64,000 nt of DNA from Reyranella sp. (GTDB lineage Bacteria > Pseudomonadota > Alphaproteobacteria > Reyranellales > Reyranellaceae). Both the position numbers and the translations under genes were made by a program. Of this stretch, positions 58,733-64,000 are shown piece by piece (position 1 is the stretch's first letter; each line of letters starts with the position of its first letter). The notes beneath the pieces are model-generated. The model ran no database searches. It was given only the letters and a program-made list of their open reading frames with translations, and was not told where the DNA came from. The stretch spans positions 1-64,000 of the forward strand of contig NZ_JAUSBN010000047.1 in assembly GCF_030651995.1 (NCBI RefSeq), in the 5' to 3' direction.

Positions 58733-58776
58733 AAATCGGGGTATTTGAGCCGCTTGCGGCTCAAATACCCCGATTT
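58733..58776. other. 21-base-pair perfect hairpin in a 418-base gap
   Basis: AAATCGGGGTATTTGAGCCGC (58733-58753) is exactly complementary to 58756-58776, with only TT between. The surrounding gene-free stretch 58537-58954 also holds the terminator at 58581-58623, an ACGTGG/CCACGT dyad (58648-58671) and, across the permease stop, CGCCTAAGCGC/GCGCTTAGGCG (58937-58961). I see no protein gene there; a small structured RNA cannot be excluded. Confidence 0.8.
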
Positions 58777-58954
58777 GGCGAGCGGCAGGGCCTGCAGGCG
58801 CGCAGCGACGAAGGCCCGAGAGCTCGCTCGGTGCAGAATAGATATGGATTTCGAAGGTTTGAGGGTGTTTCACCACCCTCATCCGTTCTGAACCGTGCGG
58901 GCTCCCGGGCCTGATTACAGGCCCTGCCGCCCGCCACGCCTAAGCGCGCAGCGC

Positions 58955-60130
58955 TTAGGCGTAGGGATCCGCCGCATCTCTCATACCGTCGCCCATGAAC
59001 TGGTACGCCAGGATCACGAGAATCACCGGCACCACCGGCAGCATCAGCCACCAGTTCACCGCCACGACGTTGATGTCCGTCGCCTCGTTCAGCAGGACGC
59101 CCCACGAGGTGATCGGCGGCCGCAGGCCGAGGCCGAGGAACGACAGCGCCGTCTCGGCCAGGATCATCGATGGGATCGACAGGGTGGCCGAGGCGATCAG
59201 GTGGCTCATGAAGCCGGGCAGCAGGTGCCGGCCGATGATGCGGGCGGGCTTGGCGCCCATCATCTGGGCCGCCGCCGCGTAATCCTCCTCGCGCAGCGAC
59301 AGGAGCTTGGAGCGGACGGCGCGTCCGAGGCCCGGCCAGTCGAGCAGCGCCAGGATGATGGTGATGCCGAAATAGACCAGCAGCGGCGACCAGGTCACAG
59401 GCAGGGCCGCCGACAGAGCGAGCCACAGCGGCAGGTGCGGGAAGCTCTTGATGATCTCGGTCAGCCGCTGGACGACGCTGTCGATCCAGCCGCCGTAATA
59501 GCCCGCCAACCCGCCCAGGATCAGGGCGAGCGCGAAGGACAGCGCGATGCCGATGATGCCGATGGTGAGCGAGATGCGGGCCGCGTAGACGATGCGACTG
59601 AACATGTCCCTTCCCAATCGGTCGGTACCGAGCAGGAACAGGGTCCCGTCCTCCGGGGGGCAGACGAAGTGGAAGCGGCCCTCGATCAGGCCCCAGAATT
59701 CGTAGCTCTCGCCCAGGCAGAAGAAGCGCAGCTTCTGCGGCTTGGTCGTGTCGGGCGAGTAGATGCGCTGCAGGGTGGCCGGATCGCGCTCCATCTTGAG
59801 GCCGTAGACGAACGGCCCGAGGAAGGAGCCCTCGTGGAAGAGATGGACCGACTGCGGGGCGGCGAAGATGTAGCGCGAGTGCCGCGTATGCAGGTCGTAG
59901 GGCGCGATGAACTCGCTGATGAGCGTCGAGAAGTACATCAGCAGCAGGAAGACCATGGAAATGACGGCCGGCTTGTGGCGGCGGAAGCGCCACCACATGA
60001 GCTTCCACTGGCCCGCCATGTAGTAGCGTTCCTGCTCGGCGGTCAGCTTGTCGGCGACGTAGGGGTCCCACGGCTCCTGCGAGACGAAGTGGGGCGTGCG
60101 GCGCGGAGGATTGGGTGTCGTGTCGGTCAT
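58955..60130 (-). CDS. ABC transporter permease, OppC-like with long N-terminus
   Basis: A 391-residue DppC/OppC-type permease. About 60 cytoplasmic residues precede the first span (RRHKPAVISMVFLLLMYFSTL), and a large periplasmic insertion (about 80-190, SRYIFAAPQSVHLF...) comes before the canonical LLGTDRLGRDMFSRIVYAARISL. EAA loop: EEDYAAAAQMMGAKPARIIGRHLLPG; end SILAETALSFLGLGLRPPITSWG. The long form is typical of a subgroup that pairs with double-ATPase proteins. Last gene of its operon, 7 bases after the DppB-type partner. Confidence 0.9.
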   Translation of the reverse strand: MTDTTPNPPRRTPHFVSQEPWDPYVADKLTAEQERYYMAGQWKLMWWRFRRHKPAVISMVFLLLMYFSTLISEFIAPYDLHTRHSRYIFAAPQSVHLFHEGSFLGPFVYGLKMERDPATLQRIYSPDTTKPQKLRFFCLGESYEFWGLIEGRFHFVCPPEDGTLFLLGTDRLGRDMFSRIVYAARISLTIGIIGIALSFALALILGGLAGYYGGWIDSVVQRLTEIIKSFPHLPLWLALSAALPVTWSPLLVYFGITIILALLDWPGLGRAVRSKLLSLREEDYAAAAQMMGAKPARIIGRHLLPGFMSHLIASATLSIPSMILAETALSFLGLGLRPPITSWGVLLNEATDINVVAVNWWLMLPVVPVILVILAYQFMGDGMRDAADPYA

Positions 60131-60137
60131 GGCACCC

Positions 60138-61136
60138 TCACTTTTCCGAACTTGCGCCGAAGCGGATGCGCGGATCGAGCGCGGCGAGCGCCAGGTCCGA
60201 GATCAGCATGCCGACGACGGTAAGCGCCGCCACGAACAGCAGGAAGGTGGCGGCCAGGTTGACGTCCTGGGTCTTGAGCGCGCTCAGCAGCATGGGACCC
60301 GTGGTCGGCAGCGACAGGACCACCGAGACGATGACCGACCCGGAGATGACGTCGGGCAGCAGGCCGCCGATGTCGGCGACGAACGGGTTGATGGCGTGCC
60401 GCAGGGGATACTTCACCAGCAGCCTCATCGGCGGCAGGCCCTTGGCCCGGCCGGTGACGACGTACTGCTTCTGCAGCTCGTCGAGCAGGTTGGCGCGCAG
60501 CCGGCGGATCATGCCGGCGGTTCCCGACATGCCGATCACGACGACCGGAATGATGAGATGCTGCATCACCGACACGGCCTTGCCCCAGCTCAGCGGCTGG
60601 TCGATGTATTCGGGGTCCATGAGGCCGCCGATCGACAGGCCGAAATAGACCTTGCCGACATAGAGCAGCACCAGCGCCAGCAGGAAGTTCGGGATCGACA
60701 GGCCGATGAAGCCGATGAACGAGGCAACGTAGTCGCCCAGTTTGTACTGATGCGTCGCGGCGTAGACGCCGATGACGAACGACACGACCCAGATGAAGAT
60801 GATCGTGCAGGTCTCCATGATGATGGTGAGCATCATCCGTTCGCCGATCAGGTCCGAGACCGGCACCGTGTCCTGGCACGACAGCCCGAAGTCCCAGCGG
60901 AAGATGCCGGCGACCCATTCCAGGTAACGCTGCCAGAGCGGGTGATTGAGGCCGTAGAGTTCGCGCAGCTCGTCGGCGCGCTGGTGGGCGTCGGGATCGC
61001 CGCGCGCCAGCAGCTCCTCGATCTGCGAGGTGACGCAGTCGCCGGGCGGCAGGTCGATGATGAAGTAGACGAGCGCGCTGATCACGAACAGCGTCGGGAT
61101 CATCAGCAGGATGCGGCGGACAATGAAGTGCAGCAT
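60138..61136 (-). CDS. ABC transporter permease, OppB-like
   Basis: A 332-residue DppB/OppB permease: start MLHFIVRRILLMIPTLFVISALVYFIIDLPPGD, where APGDP has become LPPGD. A longer than usual periplasmic helical part follows (EELLARGDPDAHQRADELRELYGLN). EAA loop: LQKQYVVTGRAKGLPPMRLLVKYPLRHA; end ALAALDPRIRFG. One base after the ATPase stop. Confidence 0.9.
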   Translation of the reverse strand: MLHFIVRRILLMIPTLFVISALVYFIIDLPPGDCVTSQIEELLARGDPDAHQRADELRELYGLNHPLWQRYLEWVAGIFRWDFGLSCQDTVPVSDLIGERMMLTIIMETCTIIFIWVVSFVIGVYAATHQYKLGDYVASFIGFIGLSIPNFLLALVLLYVGKVYFGLSIGGLMDPEYIDQPLSWGKAVSVMQHLIIPVVVIGMSGTAGMIRRLRANLLDELQKQYVVTGRAKGLPPMRLLVKYPLRHAINPFVADIGGLLPDVISGSVIVSVVLSLPTTGPMLLSALKTQDVNLAATFLLFVAALTVVGMLISDLALAALDPRIRFGASSEK

Positions 61137-61137
61137 A

Positions 61138-63090
61138 TCAGACCACCTCTCGTCCGGCGGATTGCGAGACGCGCACGAAATGACCGGGTTCGGCCTCGGT
61201 CCAGAGAAGCGGCGTCTGGCCGTCGTCGCGGAATGGCTCGGGCCAGACCGAGGGATCGGACGCCTTGCCCTCCATCAGCGCCCCGAGATCGAGGCGGGCG
61301 TCGGGATCGGGCATCGGCACCGCCGACAGAAGGGCCTTGGTATAGGGATGCATGGGGTTGCGGAACAGCTCGCCGGCCGGCGCCAGTTCGACCAGGCGGC
61401 CGGCGCACATCACGGCGATACGGTCGGCGATGTAGTCGACCACCGCGAGATTGTGGCTGATGAAGAGGTAGGTGAGGCCGAGCTGCTTCTGCAGGTCCTT
61501 GAGCAGGTTCAGGATCTGCGCCTGGATCGACACGTCGAGCGCCGAGACCGGCTCGTCGCAGATCACCATGTCGGGCCTAAGCGCGAGCGCGCGCGCGATG
61601 CCGATTCGCTGACGCTGGCCGCCTGAGAACGAATGCGGATAGCGGCTCAGGTGCCGGCGGTCGAGACCGACCATCTCCATCAACTCGGCCACCATCTCGC
61701 GTCGATAGGCGTCGTCGCCGATCTTATGGATGACCAGCGGCTCGACCAGGATGTCGAACACCGTCATGCGCGGATTGAGCGAGCCGAACGGGTCCTGGAA
61801 GATGAACTGCAGCTTGGTGCGGAAACGGTTGAGCTCTGTGCCTTCGAGGCTGAACACGTCGATCTTGCGGCCCCAGTCGTCGAAGATCACGCGGCCGCCC
61901 TGACCGGCGTCGGCCGAGACGCCGCGCATCAGCATCTTGCTGAGCGTGGTCTTGCCGCACCCCGATTCACCGACCAGACCGAGGCACTCGCCGCGCAGCA
62001 CGTCGAAGCTCACGTCGTTGACGGCGCGGATGGAGCGCGTCGTTCCGCGGCCCATCAGCTGTTCCATCAGCGTATCGGCCTTGCGGATGGTGAACGTCTT
62101 GGTGACGTGACGCACCTTGAGCACCGGCGCGTCGGGATTGAACGTCTCGGTGGGGGCGGAGACCGGCTTCTCCTTCAACAGATGGCCGGTCGTGCCCTTG
62201 ATCTCGCGGATCGGCTGCAGCCGCTCGCCAGGCTCCATGTCGAAGCGCGGTACCGCATGCAGCAGCGCCTTGAGGTAGGGATGCTGCGGATCGCGGAAGA
62301 TGTCGCGCAGGTCGCCCGATTCGACGACCTTGCCGCGATACATCACGACCACGTCGTCGGCGACGTTGGCGACCACGCCGAGATCGTGGGTGATCATCAG
62401 CAGCGCCATTCCCAATTCGGACTGCAGATCCTTCATCAGGCGCAGGATCTGGGCCTGGATGGTGACGTCGAGCGCGGTCGTCGGCTCGTCGGCGATCAGC
62501 AACGCCGGCCGGCAGACCAGGGCCATGGCGATCATGGCGCGCTGGCGCAGCCCGCCGGACAATTCGAAGGGATAAGTCCTGAGCGCCCGCTTGGGATCGG
62601 GAAAGCCCACCATGCGCAGCATGTCCATCGTGAGCCCGTCGATCTCGGCGCGGCTGAGCTTGCGCCCGGCCTCGCCGCCCAGAGGACTGCCGGGTTGCCC
62701 GCCGTGCAGCTCGACGGCCTCGCCGATCTGGTCGCCCACCGTGTGGAGGGCCGACAGCGAGGTCATCGGTTCCTGGAAGATGATCGAGATCTGGCCACCG
62801 CGGATGCGCCGCATGGCCGGACCAGCGCGATCGATGCGGGCGATGTCGACGACGCCCTGGTTGACGCGCGGGTCCTGGAACAGGATGGAACCGGAGGCGA
62901 TGGTCGCGGTGCGCGGCAGCAGACCCATGATCGCCTGGCTGCAGACCGACTTGCCCGACCCCGACTCGCCCACCAGCGCCACCGTGCCGCCGGGCGGGAT
63001 CGAGAACGACACCTTGTCGACGGCGCGCAGCACGCCTTCGTGCACCCCGAATTCGACGGTCAGGTCCTCGACGCGCAGCAGATCCTTCAT
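61138..63090 (-). CDS. double ABC ATPase (OppD-OppF fusion)
   Basis: A 650-residue protein with two complete ATPase halves. First: GESGSGKS (about 41-48), [39 protein letters not shown]. Second: GESGCGKTT (about 375), [39 protein letters not shown]. Each OppD/F C-terminal region follows its half. It powers the two permeases downstream. It overlaps the small membrane protein gene upstream by 4 bases. No binding-protein gene is within the window part of this operon, so the ligand is unknown. Confidence 0.92.
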   Translation of the reverse strand: MKDLLRVEDLTVEFGVHEGVLRAVDKVSFSIPPGGTVALVGESGSGKSVCSQAIMGLLPRTATIASGSILFQDPRVNQGVVDIARIDRAGPAMRRIRGGQISIIFQEPMTSLSALHTVGDQIGEAVELHGGQPGSPLGGEAGRKLSRAEIDGLTMDMLRMVGFPDPKRALRTYPFELSGGLRQRAMIAMALVCRPALLIADEPTTALDVTIQAQILRLMKDLQSELGMALLMITHDLGVVANVADDVVVMYRGKVVESGDLRDIFRDPQHPYLKALLHAVPRFDMEPGERLQPIREIKGTTGHLLKEKPVSAPTETFNPDAPVLKVRHVTKTFTIRKADTLMEQLMGRGTTRSIRAVNDVSFDVLRGECLGLVGESGCGKTTLSKMLMRGVSADAGQGGRVIFDDWGRKIDVFSLEGTELNRFRTKLQFIFQDPFGSLNPRMTVFDILVEPLVIHKIGDDAYRREMVAELMEMVGLDRRHLSRYPHSFSGGQRQRIGIARALALRPDMVICDEPVSALDVSIQAQILNLLKDLQKQLGLTYLFISHNLAVVDYIADRIAVMCAGRLVELAPAGELFRNPMHPYTKALLSAVPMPDPDARLDLGALMEGKASDPSVWPEPFRDDGQTPLLWTEAEPGHFVRVSQSAGREVV

Positions 63091-63590
63091 AATTCTTCCC
63101 GACCCACCACCACGATGCCCATCGATCTCAGGTTCGCCCGCGTCGCATCGCTGAGCGGCGCACCTGTCGCCTCGGCCGCCCGCGCCGCCCGCTCCACGAT
63201 ATCGTGAAAGCCTTCCAGCGTGGAATCGACCTTTATCAATCTGCCGCCTGTCGAGCCGACGCTAAGCTGCATCCATCCGTCCGATCGATCGCGCTTGGTC
63301 GAGAAATAGCTGAGTTTCAGCCGGTCGAGACGATTCCACTCCACCAGAGTTCCGACGGGCCCGTCGGCGCAGAGCGTATCCGGCCCCAGGACGAAGCGCG
63401 TGCGATGGCGCAGGGCCGTGCGAACCAGAAACAGCGCAAAGAGCGCGAAACCCACCAGCAGGAATGCCGCCAGCCAGCGGTTGACGTCGAGCAGCAGGAG
63501 CGGCGCGCCGCACAATGCCACGCCCGCCGCGGCGCGCAGATAGTCCGCCACCAGCGTCTGCTGCGGATAGCGCAAATCTGCGGAAGTCAC
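63087..63590 (-). CDS. small membrane protein with PH-like domain
   Basis: A 167-residue protein with two adjacent membrane segments (AAAGVALCGAPLLLLDV and WLAAFLLVGFALFALFLV) and a soluble tail FVLGPDTLCADGPVGTLVEWNRLDRLKLSYFSTKRDRSDGWMQL that looks like a bacterial PH-type fold. I do not recognise the family with certainty. It overlaps the deacetylase-like gene and the ATPase gene by 4 bases each, so it belongs to the operon. Confidence 0.65.
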   Translation of the reverse strand: MTSADLRYPQQTLVADYLRAAAGVALCGAPLLLLDVNRWLAAFLLVGFALFALFLVRTALRHRTRFVLGPDTLCADGPVGTLVEWNRLDRLKLSYFSTKRDRSDGWMQLSVGSTGGRLIKVDSTLEGFHDIVERAARAAEATGAPLSDATRANLRSMGIVVVGREEL

Positions 63591-64000
63591 CCGCGCCCTC
63601 CCCGACGTCCGGCTTCAGGAGCAAACAGCTCGCGCGCGCTGCGCACACGGATGTTCTCCAGCTTTGTCATTCTTTCCCACAAGGACCTTAGGAAATCCCA
63701 TGCCCCGGCGTCCATCGCAAGATGATGACTGAGGATGCCGATCGGCTCGCCGTCGCCGCCGCGTGCACGTGCGAGCGCGGTCACGAGGGCGGCAAGCACC
63801 GTCTCTTCACCCGCGAAGGTGCGACCGCCCTTCCAGTCGATCAGGTCGACATGAGTATTGACCTGCAGCAGGCCGCGAACCGGATGGAGACGCGGGCGCG
63901 GCCCGAACGTCGAAAGGCCGCGATAGCCGATCTCCGGCAGGGTCGGCACCAGCACCGGCGCAATACGGTTCCATGGCGGTACCATGACAGCGAGCGCCCG
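63587..64000 (-). CDS. polysaccharide-deacetylase-like protein, C-terminal part (runs off window)
   Basis: The frame is open to the right edge and ends at 63587. Visible: RALAVMVPPWNRIAPVLVPTLPEIGYRGLSTFGPR, VNTHVDLIDWKGGRTFAGEE and GILSHHLAMDAGAWDFLRSL. These resemble the PPWNR...H-D and SHH blocks of NodB-like polysaccharide deacetylases of a cytosolic type. The metal-binding N-terminus is outside. It overlaps the next gene by 4 bases. Confidence 0.65.
   Translation of the reverse strand, partial: RALAVMVPPWNRIAPVLVPTLPEIGYRGLSTFGPRPRLHPVRGLLQVNTHVDLIDWKGGRTFAGEETVLAALVTALARARGGDGEPIGILSHHLAMDAGAWDFLRSLWERMTKLENIRVRSARELFAPEAGRRGGRG

Noticed and set aside
1-64000. tRNA or rRNA genes, and selenocysteine machinery genes
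   Set aside because: I looked in the intergenic gaps for cloverleaf-like sequence and for selA/B/C/D and found none.

Overview
The window is high-GC DNA that reads like an alphaproteobacterial chromosome. The rpmH-rnpA-yidD-yidC-engB cluster with argB nearby, the nine-gene ccmABCDEFGHI system I cytochrome c operon, several peptide-type ABC importers and the abundant small palindromic intergenic repeats fit the Rhodospirillales/Hyphomicrobiales (a Reyranella- or Bradyrhizobium-like genome is a guess, not shown). I see no rRNA, tRNA or CRISPR array. Nearly all genes are tightly packed, often with ATGA stop/start overlaps.

Left part (1-20 kb). The window opens in the 5' part of a probably frameshifted IS4-type transposase, followed by dapB and a few enzymes (GFA-fold protein, M81 peptidase, 3-methyladenine glycosylase I, haloacid dehalogenase). 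At 4.8-12.0 kb an amidase with an AtzG-like small partner is divergent from a complete five-gene dipeptide/oligopeptide-type ABC importer that has a sigma-54 type promoter: this looks like nitrogen-controlled uptake and hydrolysis of an amide. At 12.3-17.9 kb a DeoR regulator with its own palindromic operator heads a second ABC importer ending in a GpdQ-like metallophosphodiesterase, suggesting uptake of a phosphodiester. Then def, argB and an inserted 2OG-Fe(II) oxygenase.

Middle (20-44 kb). The rpmH-rnpA-yidD-yidC-engB operon runs on the minus strand. Next come GST, a TVP38 membrane protein with a disulfide-type flavoprotein reductase, an orphan histidine kinase, an EamA exporter, an Ldh-type dehydrogenase, an MscS channel and an alpha/beta hydrolase. 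The most interesting locus is 36.0-40.6 kb: a five-gene minus-strand operon (PPOX flavoprotein, fatty acid desaturase, MetX-like hydrolase, thioredoxin-fused protein, and a UGSC-family protein). The last gene carries an in-frame UGA at codon 99 followed by GSC and a stem-loop at the position of a bacterial SECIS: a selenoprotein that normal gene calling cuts in two. Divergent oxyR and ahpC-ahpF follow.

Right part (44-64 kb). A defence island holds hsdR and hsdS of a type I restriction system, an AbiEi/AbiEii pair nested where hsdM should precede hsdS, and only the C-terminal stub of hsdM. The ccmA-I operon follows, interrupted at several junctions by dispersed repeats. The window ends in another ABC importer operon (two permeases and a double ATPase, no binding protein visible), a small membrane protein and a truncated polysaccharide-deacetylase-like gene.
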